This document shows, piece after piece, positions 38,072 to 47,143 of a DNA stretch of 61,486 nucleotides. The position numbers were made by a program, and so were the translations under genes. The notes below the pieces were generated by a model. It had not been told where the DNA came from, made no database searches, and saw only the letters and a program-made list of their open reading frames with translations. Numbering within the stretch: the first letter of the stretch is position 1; each line of letters begins with the position of its first letter. Source of the stretch: DATCDR01 sp036510575 (GTDB lineage Bacteria; Actinomycetota; Acidimicrobiia; Acidimicrobiales; Bog-793); contig DATCDR010000115.1 in NCBI GenBank assembly GCA_036510575.1, positions 1 to 61,486 of the forward strand, written 5' to 3'.

Positions 38072-38439
38072 CGCGGACCCGGCTCTTCCACACCAGCGCC
38101 TGCGGTGGGCCGTCGAGTATCAAGAGAGTGCGACGGCGCTGGCATGGCTGAAGATTACCTTAGGCTTCTAAATCACAACTCAAGATATTACGGATATGGG
38201 CAATTATTGGGTTGCTGTTGCTAATGTTGCGCACGTTGACATTTTTTGCTCGATAAAACGCGCTCGCCGCGGCTCGCCGCGTCGCATTTCTGGAGCGGAA
38301 TAGCCCGCCGCGCGACAAGCAACCGTGCTGCCGCTCGCGTGACTACTCCTGGCTCGACCTGCGTCCCACCGCGGTAGCTACCTTGTGATGAGACCGAGGC
38401 GCCCAGTACTAGCGGCGACCTCGCTGGTACGCTGACTAC
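38072..38439. other. Divergent intergenic region with AT-rich block
   Basis: 368 bases between the DICT-GGDEF gene and the SpeD-like gene. An AT-rich stretch (about 38160-38260) contains CCGTAATAT on the minus strand, a near match to the pilus element. Then GCTCGCCGCG is repeated twice in tandem (about 38270-38290). No gene is visible. Confidence 0.4.
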
Positions 38440-38817
38440 GTGGGTGTAGCTAAATTATTCGACAAAACTGAGCCTTTTCCTGATCTAGCACCCGCACTTC
38501 ACCGGCAACGGCTCGTCGTCGAGGGCTTCTCGCCAACGCGGATAACCGCCGACCAGATCAAGTGCTATCTGCGCGTCCTGTCGGTCGTCTGTGGAATGAA
38601 GCGACTAAACGACCCAGTCACCCACTGCTCGGCACGGTATGGGTGGGCGGGCTGGGTGCACTGGGAAGCCTCCGGTGCCCACCTCTACGCCTGGGAGGAT
38701 CCGCTACTCTTTTTCAGCGTTGATATCTACACCTGCGCGGAGTTCGACAACGTCAAGGTGGCGGAATTCACGAGCGCATTCTTCGCCGCAGAGGAGGTCG
38801 TGGCGAAGAGCTTTTGA
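38440..38817 (+). CDS. S-adenosylmethionine decarboxylase (SpeD)-like protein
   Basis: 125 residues resembling bacterial AdoMetDC: RQRLVVEGFSPTRITADQIK at the N terminus, EASGAHLYAWED in place of the usual ESHIAIHTWPE, then FSVDIYTCAEFD. The serine that becomes the pyruvoyl group and the catalytic cysteine of the TC motif are present. The residue after the serine (His to Gly) and the second His (to Tyr) are changed, so normal self-cleavage or SAM decarboxylation is doubtful. It starts with GTG 38440. It is followed within 17 bases by an acyltransferase-like gene. Confidence 0.65.
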   Translation: MGVAKLFDKTEPFPDLAPALHRQRLVVEGFSPTRITADQIKCYLRVLSVVCGMKRLNDPVTHCSARYGWAGWVHWEASGAHLYAWEDPLLFFSVDIYTCAEFDNVKVAEFTSAFFAAEEVVAKSF

Positions 38818-38834
38818 TCGGAGCGCCGACAAAG

Positions 38835-39626
38835 ATGAGCACTCCTTCGGATCTCGAGCAACGCAGCCTCGTCGTAGCCACGCTCGACACCGCGGTCACG
38901 GAGCCCTTCGGCACCTACGTATTCGCCTCCTCTGATCCCGCTGCGGAGATCGCGCGGGCGCTCGAACGTCGAGTCTTCCTAGACGCCTTCGGAAACACCA
39001 CAGAACTTTTGGCCGCGGAGTATGAGCGCTATGAACCCGCGAGCTTCTTCGTCTGCGTCATCGACCACCGCCGGATGGTCTGCGCGGCGATGATGCGGGT
39101 CATCGTCCCTGTCGAAAACGGTCCCGGCTTAAAGAGCCTCCGCGACGTGAAGCCGACCTGGGGCGAGTCGGCAGAGGATCTCCTCGCGGCCTCCGGGGTT
39201 CTGCTCGACGCCAAGCAGACCTGGGACCTTGCCACGCTCGCAGTTGATCGTGAGTATCGAAGCGGAGCGGCACTCGGCCTCATGCACATCGGCCTCTACC
39301 AAGCGGTGGCACGGCTCGCGAGGCACTTCGAGGTGTCGTGGCTCGTCGCCATCTTGGACTACCCGGTCTACCGACTTATCCGCACACAGCTCCGGAGAAT
39401 CTTCGTCGCCTACGGTGATGAGCGGTCCTATCTCGGATCCGCGCGAAGCGTGCCGGCGTACTGCCCGATACGAGACGCCGAACGCGAGGCCGCCGTGGCG
39501 GGCTCGAGCCTTCACGAATTGATCTACGTCGGCTCGGCGATCAAAGAGGCACTCCGCCAGATCGAGCTCGAACCGGCTATCGATGCGGTGCAGTCACTCT
39601 TTGACGAAGCAGCGGCGCCTAGGTGA
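38835..39626 (+). CDS. LuxI/FeeM-like acyltransferase (GNAT fold)
   Basis: 263 residues from ATG 38835 (a TTG at 38814 overlaps the SpeD-like stop). The pattern EIARALERRVFLDAFGNTTE, LLAAEYERYEPASFFVCVID, a conserved Arg in AAMMRVIVP, then WDLATLAVDREYRSGAALGL recalls N-acyl amino acid synthases and acyl-homoserine lactone synthases. Such enzymes join an acyl chain to an amino acid or to SAM. Pairing with a SpeD-like protein, also a SAM-family fold, suggests a small signal or lipid-amine pathway. This is inference; family placement is moderate. Confidence 0.65.
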   Translation: MSTPSDLEQRSLVVATLDTAVTEPFGTYVFASSDPAAEIARALERRVFLDAFGNTTELLAAEYERYEPASFFVCVIDHRRMVCAAMMRVIVPVENGPGLKSLRDVKPTWGESAEDLLAASGVLLDAKQTWDLATLAVDREYRSGAALGLMHIGLYQAVARLARHFEVSWLVAILDYPVYRLIRTQLRRIFVAYGDERSYLGSARSVPAYCPIRDAEREAAVAGSSLHELIYVGSAIKEALRQIELEPAIDAVQSLFDEAAAPR

Positions 39627-39656
39627 TGCCGAGGGCCGCAGTCCCCGGGAGCGCGA

Positions 39657-42110
39657 TCAGGCGATGTGGCCGATGCGCGTGATCGATGCCAACGGGAGGA
39701 CTTCTTCGACCTCAGCGCTCTCTCGGGCGTCTCGCTGCAGCAGGGCGAGACGATGCGGCGTCGAGAGCAAGTTGAGGGCGTCAAGCAGCTGATCTACCCT
39801 CGTCGGTCGGGCGTACATGTAGCCCTGGGCTACCTCACAGCCGATGTTTTGCAACCTGCTCGCCTGGTCTACCGTCTCGACGCCCTCAGCGACCGTCCGG
39901 ATGCCGAGCGCATTTGCCATGGCGACGATCGCCGCGACGAGCGACTCCGACGCGGTATCACTCTCGTTTAAGGGCTCGACGAAACTCCGGTCGATCTTCA
40001 ACACGTCAAAGGGCATGCGTTGGAGATAAGAGAGCGAGGAGTACTCGGTGCCGAAATCATCGATAGCGAGCGTGATGCCCAAGCGGCGAAGGCCGATCAG
40101 CGTGCCGATCGCGGACTCGGAGTCCTTCATGATCTCCGACTCGGTCAGTTCCAGGCAAAGCGCCGAGGCAGGAAGGCCGTGCGCGGCGAGCATGCGGCCC
40201 GCACGCTGCACCAAGAGCCCGTCGAAGAGCTGGTTGACAGAGAGGTTGACGCTCACCGTCAGGTGATTCATGTGCGGCATCTTCCGGCAGATAGCGAGCT
40301 GATGGAGCGCCTCGTCGAGAACCCAGGTGCCGATCTCGTTAATCAGGTCGCTCTCGCTCGCAATCGGGATGAAGCGCTCCGGCATGATGATGCCAAGCGT
40401 CGGGTGCAGCCACCGAACGAGCGCTTCCATACCGAGTACCTGCTGGTCGCTCATCGCGACGATCGGCTGGTACACAACGAACAGTTCGCCCTTGCGGACG
40501 GCGTGGCGAAGGTCGCGCTCGAGCTCGACTCGCTCGCTGACCTTGAGGCTCATCGAGTCTTCGAAGACTGCCACGGCGTCCCGCCCTCCCTCTTTTGCCT
40601 GGTACATGGCTGTATCGGCATCGCGGATCAAATGCTCAACCCCATTCATGATGTCGCCAGGTCGCGCGAACGCGAGCCCGATGCTCGCCGAGACCACAAA
40701 CTCGATATTGCTCACGATGAACGGTGTTCGGAGGCTGCGACGGAGACGGTTCGCGAACTCCCGTGCCATCTCTACGGTGATCGACTCGCCGAGCACGATC
40801 AAGAACTCGTCACCACCGATACGGGTGACGAGGTCGCTCGGACGGACGTTGGCCTGCAATCGACGAGCTACTTGGATGAGCAGCGCGTCGCCGTGCGCGT
40901 GGCCGAGGGTGTCATTGATCAGCTTGAACCGGTCGAGGTCGAGAAAGAGCACACCTACCGTCGCCTGGTCGGTTGGCATCGTGGCCATCGCCTGCCCGAG
41001 GTACTGCTCCATGAATCGACGATTCGGGAGCCCCGTAAGCGCATCATGGGAGGCCTGGTAACGAAGCTTCGACTCGGACTTCTCGACGTCATAGAGCGCA
41101 CGGACGATCTGGAGGATCGCCATCCCGCTCAGTAACACGACGGTGACAAAGACCCCGATCCTTGTTGCGAATCGCTCCTCTTGTACCTGCAACAGCAAGA
41201 TCGCCGGCGTACCGAGACCGATCGCGACCAGGCCGACCCGAAGGGCTGACCAGTGCGACTGACTCTCGCGACCAGGAAGCGTCAAGGTCTTGGCGGAGGG
41301 GTCGAGCACGCCGCCGATGGCCGCGGTGTACGAGACGATGTAAGGGACGTTGATCCACAGACTCGTCGACGCGATCACGTGGATCTCCGCCAGCATGTAG
41401 AGCATGTCGCCGGCGCACAGCCCCGTCATCGCGATCAACAAGAAGCGCTCTGCTTCGGACCTGCGATGAACGGTGAGGAAGGCGATCTGGAAGGTGACGA
41501 TCAGCAAGAACGCCGACATCGCCGGATAGCTGACGAGAATCACTCGGATCGAGAGCGGCGTCCCGCGGTGGCGAAGGACCGGCTCGATCAGGTACACCCA
41601 TGAGCACGCGAGCAGCGCCAGCGCGGCGATCACACCGTCGTAGACGATCCCGTAGCGACGCTGCAGGGCGCGTGAGCGCGCAACGACGAAGCCGCAGAGC
41701 CCGAGGCCTACGAATATGTATCCGGGAAGGGCGAGCAGATCGGGGATGATGCTGCGGTGCACGGTCAAGTTGCCGAGCGTGTTGAAGTGCGCGCGTGCCA
41801 CGCCGTCCGCGAAAAAGAGCGTGAAGCCGCACACGAGCGAGATCCATGGCCACATCGGTCGCGCGCGGTGCCGGACCATACCGACGACGGTCGCTACGGG
41901 AGCTCCAAGGGCGAGCACGCCGAGTACGGCGGTGTTGGTGACCTTGATCAGTCCTAGAACGACCGCCGCGAGCCCGATGCCGACAAGGACACGCCGTCGG
42001 CGATGAAGGCTCGGGGGAGCCTCGGGGGCCACTGCATCGAGCAGCTGGGAGACCTCGAGCTCCGGGTCGAGCAGGTGGGAGTTCATCTTGTCTGCTAACG
42101 GATGTCCCAC
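39657..42110 (-). CDS. Membrane GGDEF-EAL c-di-GMP enzyme
   Basis: 817 residues. The N-terminal half is a membrane sensor of about eight to ten helices (38-330). GGDEF follows with SHDALTGLPNRRF, inhibitory site RPSD and intact GGDEF. EAL is complete with MEALVRWLHP, VNLSVNQL, LELTESEIM, DDFGTEYSSLSYL, DVLKIDRSFV and AEGVET. Both synthesis and breakdown of c-di-GMP are therefore possible. The GTG start at 42110 lies inside a perfect inverted repeat; an ATG at 42086 (MNSHLLDPELEV) is the alternative. It converges with the acyltransferase gene. Confidence 0.93.
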   Translation of the reverse strand: MGHPLADKMNSHLLDPELEVSQLLDAVAPEAPPSLHRRRRVLVGIGLAAVVLGLIKVTNTAVLGVLALGAPVATVVGMVRHRARPMWPWISLVCGFTLFFADGVARAHFNTLGNLTVHRSIIPDLLALPGYIFVGLGLCGFVVARSRALQRRYGIVYDGVIAALALLACSWVYLIEPVLRHRGTPLSIRVILVSYPAMSAFLLIVTFQIAFLTVHRRSEAERFLLIAMTGLCAGDMLYMLAEIHVIASTSLWINVPYIVSYTAAIGGVLDPSAKTLTLPGRESQSHWSALRVGLVAIGLGTPAILLLQVQEERFATRIGVFVTVVLLSGMAILQIVRALYDVEKSESKLRYQASHDALTGLPNRRFMEQYLGQAMATMPTDQATVGVLFLDLDRFKLINDTLGHAHGDALLIQVARRLQANVRPSDLVTRIGGDEFLIVLGESITVEMAREFANRLRRSLRTPFIVSNIEFVVSASIGLAFARPGDIMNGVEHLIRDADTAMYQAKEGGRDAVAVFEDSMSLKVSERVELERDLRHAVRKGELFVVYQPIVAMSDQQVLGMEALVRWLHPTLGIIMPERFIPIASESDLINEIGTWVLDEALHQLAICRKMPHMNHLTVSVNLSVNQLFDGLLVQRAGRMLAAHGLPASALCLELTESEIMKDSESAIGTLIGLRRLGITLAIDDFGTEYSSLSYLQRMPFDVLKIDRSFVEPLNESDTASESLVAAIVAMANALGIRTVAEGVETVDQASRLQNIGCEVAQGYMYARPTRVDQLLDALNLLSTPHRLALLQRDARESAEVEEVLPLASITRIGHIA

Positions 42111-42118
42111 ATCCGTTA
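42096..42118. promoter_or_regulatory. Perfect inverted repeat over the GGDEF-EAL start
   Basis: TAACGGATGT-CCC-ACATCCGTTA: 10-bp arms and a 3-base centre, spanning the GTG start (42108-42110, minus strand). It could be an operator or an mRNA hairpin that hides the start codon. Confidence 0.6.
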
Positions 42119-42291
42119 TTGAGCTATTTCTCAGGGCGAACGAGCCGGCTCGCCCATACCCTGACCTGGTCCCCCAAGCGGTGTGCCCGATCGGCGGTTC
42201 TGGCCGATCAGAGAAGCGCTCGCGGGCATATCCGCGCTCACACGAGTTCCCCCGATAGCAGTGAGCGACGCCGCGTCGGCGGCAGAAGCGA

Positions 42292-43143
42292 CTAGAGCGA
42301 GAGCACCTCTTCGCGACCTGCGGCCACGGCCGAGCGCTCGGCGGTCACCGTGACCAGCCCGAAGGCCCGAAGCACTTGGATGACCCTCCAACCGAGGTCG
42401 AATCGGCGACTGATCTGTGCCACCTGGGGATGCAGATGATGCGACAGGTGCTCGCCCTCCCCGAAGATCAAGATGGAGAGCGCTTTGACGTTCACCGCGT
42501 ACCCGGCACCTTCGGTCAACACCTTGGAGCGATGGCAGTCCGAGTTGATCGCACCGCCGAATCTCAGCATCACCATGATGTGGACGCCAAGTGCGAGGAC
42601 GCCGGCGACAAGACAGACCAGCTCGACGCCGACGCTTCGCTGCATCCCCGTGATGGCGGGCGCGAAGATCCCAAAGAGCGCTGCGTAGACGATCCCAGTG
42701 ATAGTCGCACCGAGGACTGGCCGATTGAACAGCACCTGGTCGAGCCGGTCGAGTGGTCGATCGATCGAGAGCTCGTAGGTGTCGTCTCGAATGTCGGGAA
42801 GCTTGGCTTCGGCATGGAACAGTGCCGCCATATGCCAAGAGACACGTCGAAAGCCGTCGATCTGCTCACGCTCGCTGATCACGATCGGCGAGTGCGGATC
42901 GTGACGGATCTCGTCGATCCACTGGTCGGTGTAGAGGTGATGCTTCCTGTGCACTCGCCGCCACTCCCAGTGACGCATGAAGGTGGTGAACCATGCCATC
43001 CAACGGCCAACCTCATAGACGGGCCTCGACATCCGGATGGATCCGTGCGTGATCCCTCGGTGCAAGAACACCGTGATGGTTACGCCAGAGAGCCCTGCGC
43101 CGATGAGGCCGGCTAAAACCGTCAGACCTAGAAGCAAAAGCAT
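42292..43143 (-). CDS. Acyl-CoA/fatty acid desaturase
   Basis: Membrane di-iron desaturase inserting a cis double bond into acyl chains. 283 residues from ATG 43143 (GTG 43161 also possible). All three histidine boxes are present: FLHRGITHGS, RRVHRKHHLYTD and EGEHLSHHLHP, separated by pairs of hydrophobic helices. At about 280 residues it is a compact form without a cytochrome b5 domain. It is divergent from citrate synthase and likely sets membrane fluidity, for example in cold or acid. Confidence 0.9.
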   Translation of the reverse strand: MLLLLGLTVLAGLIGAGLSGVTITVFLHRGITHGSIRMSRPVYEVGRWMAWFTTFMRHWEWRRVHRKHHLYTDQWIDEIRHDPHSPIVISEREQIDGFRRVSWHMAALFHAEAKLPDIRDDTYELSIDRPLDRLDQVLFNRPVLGATITGIVYAALFGIFAPAITGMQRSVGVELVCLVAGVLALGVHIMVMLRFGGAINSDCHRSKVLTEGAGYAVNVKALSILIFGEGEHLSHHLHPQVAQISRRFDLGWRVIQVLRAFGLVTVTAERSAVAAGREEVLSL

Positions 43144-43347
43144 GTAGGGATCATCGCGCACGAACAGGGACTTTGGCGACGAGCACGAGATCTGCACCGG
43201 AGTGACCGTCGCATCTGCCGCGCTTTCGCTCAAAGACCTGACGACCCGCGGCGAGACATTCGGGGGCTTTGTTCGACTGTCGCCCAGCGGTGCGCCGGCT
43301 CTAGGATGCCTGCGTACAGGATCTGCCCCACAAGGAGGGTCTTTCAG

Positions 43348-44619
43348 GTGTCTGAAAGCGTCACGATTACCGACAACCGCACCGGAGAACAGATCGACAT
43401 TCCGATCATCAACGGGGGCGTGAGCGCCGCTGACTGGTCGAAGGTTCTCCCTGGCGTGTGGTTCTACGACCCCGCCTTTGGCGCTACTGCGGAGTGTGAG
43501 TCCTCGATCACCCTGGTCGACGGGGACGAGGGCATCCTTCGCTACCGCGGATACCCGATCGAGCAGCTCGCCGAGCACTCGAGCTACCTCGAGGTTGCCT
43601 ACCTTCTCCTAAATGGTGAGCTGCCGAACCAGGTAGAGCTCGACAAATGGACCGACGAGATCACGCATCACACCTTCATCCACGAAAACGTTCGCAAACG
43701 ATTTCTTGACGGCTTCCACTACGACGCGCACCCGATGGGGATGATGGTTTCCGCCGTCGGCGCGCTCTCGACGTTCTACCCCGAAGCGAAGGACATCTTC
43801 GACCCGCAGAACCGTCACCGCCAGATCGTCCGTCTGATCGCGAAGATGCCGACGCTCGCGGCTGCGGCACACCGCTTCAGCGTCGGGATGCCCTTCGTCT
43901 ACCCCGACAACTCGCTCTCGTTCCCCGAGAACTTCCTCTCGATGATGAACAAGGTCGCCGAGCCCCGCTACGAGGCGGACCCGCGGCTCTCACATGCGAT
44001 GGACGTGCTCTTCATGCTGCACGCGGATCACGAGCAGAACTGCTCGACGACGACGATGCGGGTCGTGGGCTCGAGCCACGCCGATCCCTACTCCTCGACA
44101 GCGGCGGCTTGTGCGGCCCTTTATGGACCGCGCCACGGCGGCGCGAACGAAGAGGTGCTCAACATGTTGAACGCGATCGGATCGATCGAGAACGTCCCCG
44201 ACTTCATCAAGTCCGTAAAGGAGGGCAAGGGCCTCCTTTACGGATTCGGGCACCGGGTCTACAAGAACTACGACCCCAGGGCGAAGATCATCCAAAAGGT
44301 TGCCCACGAGGTATTCGAGGTCACTGGGAAGAACCCGCTGCTCGACATCGCCCTCGCGTTGGAGGAGGCAGCGCTCGCCGACGACTACTTCATCTCCCGG
44401 CGCCTCTACCCGAACGTCGACTTCTACTCCGGCATCATCTACCAGGCGATGGGCTTCCCGGTCGAGATGTTCCCGGTCCTGTTCGCAATTGCGCGCACCT
44501 CTGGCTGGCTGTCTCACTGGCAGGAGTCACTCGAGCAAAAGGCGCGGATCGCCCGACCTCGCCAGATCTACACCGGCGAAGGCGAGCGCGCCTACGTGCC
44601 ACTCGGCGCACGGGCGTAG
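43348..44619 (+). CDS. gltA: Citrate synthase
   Basis: Condenses acetyl-CoA and oxaloacetate. 423 residues from GTG 43348, which has AAGGAGGG eight bases upstream. Active-site histidines lie in LHADHEQNCSTT and YGFGHRVYKNYDPRAK; the catalytic Asp is in NVDFYSGIIYQAMG. Length and N terminus (DGDEGILRYRGYPIEQLAEH) match the type II, NADH-sensitive hexameric class. It stands alone between a divergent desaturase and a downstream flavoprotein gene. Confidence 0.97.
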   Translation: MSESVTITDNRTGEQIDIPIINGGVSAADWSKVLPGVWFYDPAFGATAECESSITLVDGDEGILRYRGYPIEQLAEHSSYLEVAYLLLNGELPNQVELDKWTDEITHHTFIHENVRKRFLDGFHYDAHPMGMMVSAVGALSTFYPEAKDIFDPQNRHRQIVRLIAKMPTLAAAAHRFSVGMPFVYPDNSLSFPENFLSMMNKVAEPRYEADPRLSHAMDVLFMLHADHEQNCSTTTMRVVGSSHADPYSSTAAACAALYGPRHGGANEEVLNMLNAIGSIENVPDFIKSVKEGKGLLYGFGHRVYKNYDPRAKIIQKVAHEVFEVTGKNPLLDIALALEEAALADDYFISRRLYPNVDFYSGIIYQAMGFPVEMFPVLFAIARTSGWLSHWQESLEQKARIARPRQIYTGEGERAYVPLGARA

Positions 44620-44718
44620 CCACAACGACACGGAAACGGACGCGGCGGCGCGGCGACCGAGCTGGCTCGGCGTCGCAGACGCGCCCGGCTAGAAACTCGT
44701 AAGGAACAAGGAGCACAG

Positions 44719-45102
44719 ATGAGTGATTTTCCTGAGTCGCATCACGACCTCCTCGAGGCCTCGACCGCGATCCTCTCGACCGTCGGCAACAGCGGTATCC
44801 CGCAGACGACGGCGATCTGGTTCCTCTACGACGATGGCGAGCTGCACTCATGGCTAAGCGACGCCCGCCAGAAGGTGAAGAACCTTCTCGAACGGCCTGA
44901 GTTCAGCCTCTTCATCCTCGATCTGGCGAACCCACAGCGCTACCTCGTCGTCCGCGGACGAGCGACGCTCGCGCCAGACGTCGACTGCGTCTTTGGCGAC
45001 AAGATGGGGAAGAAGTACGGACACGACATGCGCTCGATGCTGCGTGACGACGAGATCCGCTACGACGTCACCTTCAATCCGGTGAGCATCGCGGTCCGTT
45101 AG
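44719..45102 (+). CDS. Pyridoxamine-5'-phosphate-oxidase-like split-barrel protein
   Basis: 127 residues of the PNPOx-like FMN/F420 split barrel: LLEASTAILSTVGNSGIPQT, then WFLYDDGELHSWLSDARQKV, then RPEFSLFILDLANPQRYLVV. This matches the PPOX-class F420-dependent group common in actinobacteria, which reduce small molecules with F420H2. The substrate is not known. A purine-rich AAGGAGC sits eight bases before the ATG. The next gene converges. Confidence 0.83.
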   Translation: MSDFPESHHDLLEASTAILSTVGNSGIPQTTAIWFLYDDGELHSWLSDARQKVKNLLERPEFSLFILDLANPQRYLVVRGRATLAPDVDCVFGDKMGKKYGHDMRSMLRDDEIRYDVTFNPVSIAVR

Positions 45103-45110
45103 CCAATCGG

Positions 45111-45131
45111 GCGCCGGAGTTCGGCCGGCGC
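45111..45131. terminator. Hairpin between convergent genes
   Basis: GCGCCGG-agttcgg-CCGGCGC, a 7-bp perfect stem between the PPOX stop and the rlmB stop. There is no T-run; it may serve both directions. Confidence 0.45.
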
Positions 45132-45135
45132 GTGA

Positions 45136-46002
45136 CTACCTGTTTGGCGACAGATCCCGACCGGCGGCGGCGAGTCGCCGAGCACGGCTGACGGCGAAGC
45201 AGGCGACAGCACCTGCTGCAGAGACGTTCAGCGACTCCACCGGTCCAGCGAGCTCGATCCTTGCAACGACGTCGCATCGCGCTCGAGCGAGGCTCGAGAG
45301 TCCTGACCCTTCGGCACCGAGCACGAGCGCTACCGGCTCGGTCAGCACTTGGACGCCGTCGAGGTCGACGTCGCCGTCGGCGTCGAGGCCGACGCTCCAG
45401 ACCTTTAGCCGCGACAGTCGCTCGAGCGCGCTCGGAATCCCAGGAACGAGAGCGATATCGAGGTGCTCGATGGCACCAGCCGCCGCCTTGGCGACCGTCG
45501 GCGTGACGTGGGCCGAGCGGTGCTTGGGCAATACGATCCCGGTGACACCGGCGCCGAGCGCGCTTCTGAGGACTGCGCCGAGATTGTGCGGGTCCGTGAC
45601 CCCGTCGAGCACCAGCAAAAAGGCAGGTGCGGCCTGTTCGCCGAGCAGGTCGTCGAGCGAAACGGGTTCGAGTGCATCAGCCCGGGCGATCACGCCCTGG
45701 TGAACTTCGCTTCGTGCCAAGTCGTCGAGCTCATACGCACGAACGGTCCGCACCGACACCCGCTGCTCCCTGGCGAGCTCGAGGATCTCATCGAGCACGG
45801 GTGAGTTGTCGAGGTCGGCCTGCATGAAGAGCTCGTTTGTCCGACGTCGCTCCACGCTCAAGAGCTCGCGGACCGCGTTCCTGCCCTCGATCTGATCGCC
45901 ACCGAGCGCGCTCGCGCCCTCCGAACCTGAACGTTCGCGCCGAGGCGGGCGGGCGAAGGGGTCTCGGCTGTGGCTGACCTGACGCCGCTTGGCGGGAGTC
46001 AC
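45136..46002 (-). CDS. rlmB: TrmH/SpoU-family rRNA 2'-O-methyltransferase
   Basis: Methylates a ribose in 23S rRNA (RlmB methylates G2251). 288 residues from GTG 46002, whose GTGA overlaps the ispF stop. An N-terminal substrate-binding domain (IEGRNAVRELLSVERRRTNE) leads to the trefoil-knot SPOUT domain with DPHNLGAVLRSALGAG, LVLGAEGSGLSSLAR and ESLNVSAAGAVACF. A basic stretch at the N terminus (PAKRRQ, PPRRERS) is common in actinobacterial versions. Confidence 0.9.
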   Translation of the reverse strand: MTPAKRRQVSHSRDPFARPPRRERSGSEGASALGGDQIEGRNAVRELLSVERRRTNELFMQADLDNSPVLDEILELAREQRVSVRTVRAYELDDLARSEVHQGVIARADALEPVSLDDLLGEQAAPAFLLVLDGVTDPHNLGAVLRSALGAGVTGIVLPKHRSAHVTPTVAKAAAGAIEHLDIALVPGIPSALERLSRLKVWSVGLDADGDVDLDGVQVLTEPVALVLGAEGSGLSSLARARCDVVARIELAGPVESLNVSAAGAVACFAVSRARRLAAAGRDLSPNR

Positions 46003-46478
46003 GACTCGAGCAGCGCGACCGCCATGCAAGCGATGCCCTCCACGCGGCCGAGGCTGCCGAGACCCTCTGGTCGCGTCGCTTTGACATGCACCGGGGCGCC
46101 GACAACGGAGGTAAGGCGGGCGATCATCTCGTCCCGGAACGGGGCGATCTTTGGACGCTCGGCGAGAATCGTGCAGTCGGCGTTGGTTGGTCGATAGCCC
46201 TCGACGCGCGCCAGGCTCACGCACGCGGCGAGAATCGTCAGGCTGTCGGCATCCTTCCACCGCTCGTCGTTATCTGGAAAGTGCATTCCGAGGTCGCCGA
46301 GTCCAACCGCGCCGAGAATCGCATCCGCGATTGCGTGCGCGACCACGTCGGCATCGGAGTGGCCAGCAAGGGGCCGCTCACCGGCGAAGACGACGCCACC
46401 GAGGATCAGCTTTCGTGAACCTGCGTCGTCTGAGGAGAAGGGATGGACGTCGAAGCCGAAACCGACCCTGGAAGTCAT
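45999..46478 (-). CDS. ispF: 2-C-methyl-D-erythritol 2,4-cyclodiphosphate synthase
   Basis: Fifth step of the MEP isoprenoid pathway; homotrimer with a zinc site. 159 residues with GFGFDVHPF, LAGHSDADVVAHAIADAILG (metal ligands D and H), and the end MAVALLES. It overlaps ispD by four bases upstream and rlmB by four bases downstream, so the three are one translationally coupled unit. Confidence 0.96.
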   Translation of the reverse strand: MTSRVGFGFDVHPFSSDDAGSRKLILGGVVFAGERPLAGHSDADVVAHAIADAILGAVGLGDLGMHFPDNDERWKDADSLTILAACVSLARVEGYRPTNADCTILAERPKIAPFRDEMIARLTSVVGAPVHVKATRPEGLGSLGRVEGIACMAVALLES

Positions 46479-47128
46479 GAACCGGTCCCCTCGGCGACGA
46501 AGTGCTCGAACAGGTCGAGGTCGCCTGCGTCGGTCAGCTTTCGATTCGAGAGCTCCCCTTCGACGACGACCACCTCGAATCCCGCCGCTTCGAGCAGCGC
46601 CGCGTCGTCGGTCGCCGCCGCTTCGGATGCGTGCGCGCTGCGCAGCGCCTGAGCGCGAAAGGCCTGCGGAGTCTGCACCGCGACCAGCTCCTCGCGACGA
46701 AGCGTGGAGGTGACCAGGCCGTTCTCCACCCGTTTGATCGTGTCGAGCACGGGCACGCCGGGCACCGCCCCCGCATGGCCGGCCTGCACCGCGGCGATCA
46801 CCGTGCGGAAGAGATCTGGCGAGGCGAACGGACGTGCCGCGTCGTGGACGAGGATCACCTCGGCGTCACCTGGAACCGCGGCGAGCCCGGCCCGGACGCT
46901 CTCGGACCGCGAGGCCCCACCTGCGACCACCACGTCAGCGCCCGCGTGCACGCCGAGATCGGAGAGGCGATCAGCCGGCACCACGAGCACGAGACCGTCG
47001 GCTACAGACCTTGCCGCGGCTGTCGACCACTCAACGACGAGGCGCCCACCAAGTGATGCAAACTGCTTCTGGCGGCCGAAGCGTCGACCGTCACCTGCCG
47101 CGACGATTACCGCCCAGACCGTGCCCAA
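46475..47128 (-). CDS. ispD: 2-C-methyl-D-erythritol 4-phosphate cytidylyltransferase
   Basis: Third step of the MEP pathway, making CDP-methylerythritol. 217 residues: nucleotide-binding VIVAAGDGRRFGRQKQFASL, EVILVHDAARPF, VPVLDTIKRV and VQTPQAF. It starts 15 bases after carD. The path from carD to ispD to ispF to rlmB is a common actinobacterial order. Confidence 0.96.
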   Translation of the reverse strand: MGTVWAVIVAAGDGRRFGRQKQFASLGGRLVVEWSTAAARSVADGLVLVVPADRLSDLGVHAGADVVVAGGASRSESVRAGLAAVPGDAEVILVHDAARPFASPDLFRTVIAAVQAGHAGAVPGVPVLDTIKRVENGLVTSTLRREELVAVQTPQAFRAQALRSAHASEAAATDDAALLEAAGFEVVVVEGELSNRKLTDAGDLDLFEHFVAEGTGS

Positions 47129-47143
47129 GAACGCGCTGCTCGG

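Noticed and set aside
42131..42838. Long minus-strand frame overlapping the desaturase.
   Set aside because: Shadow of the desaturase in another frame; Arg/Ser-rich and domain-free.
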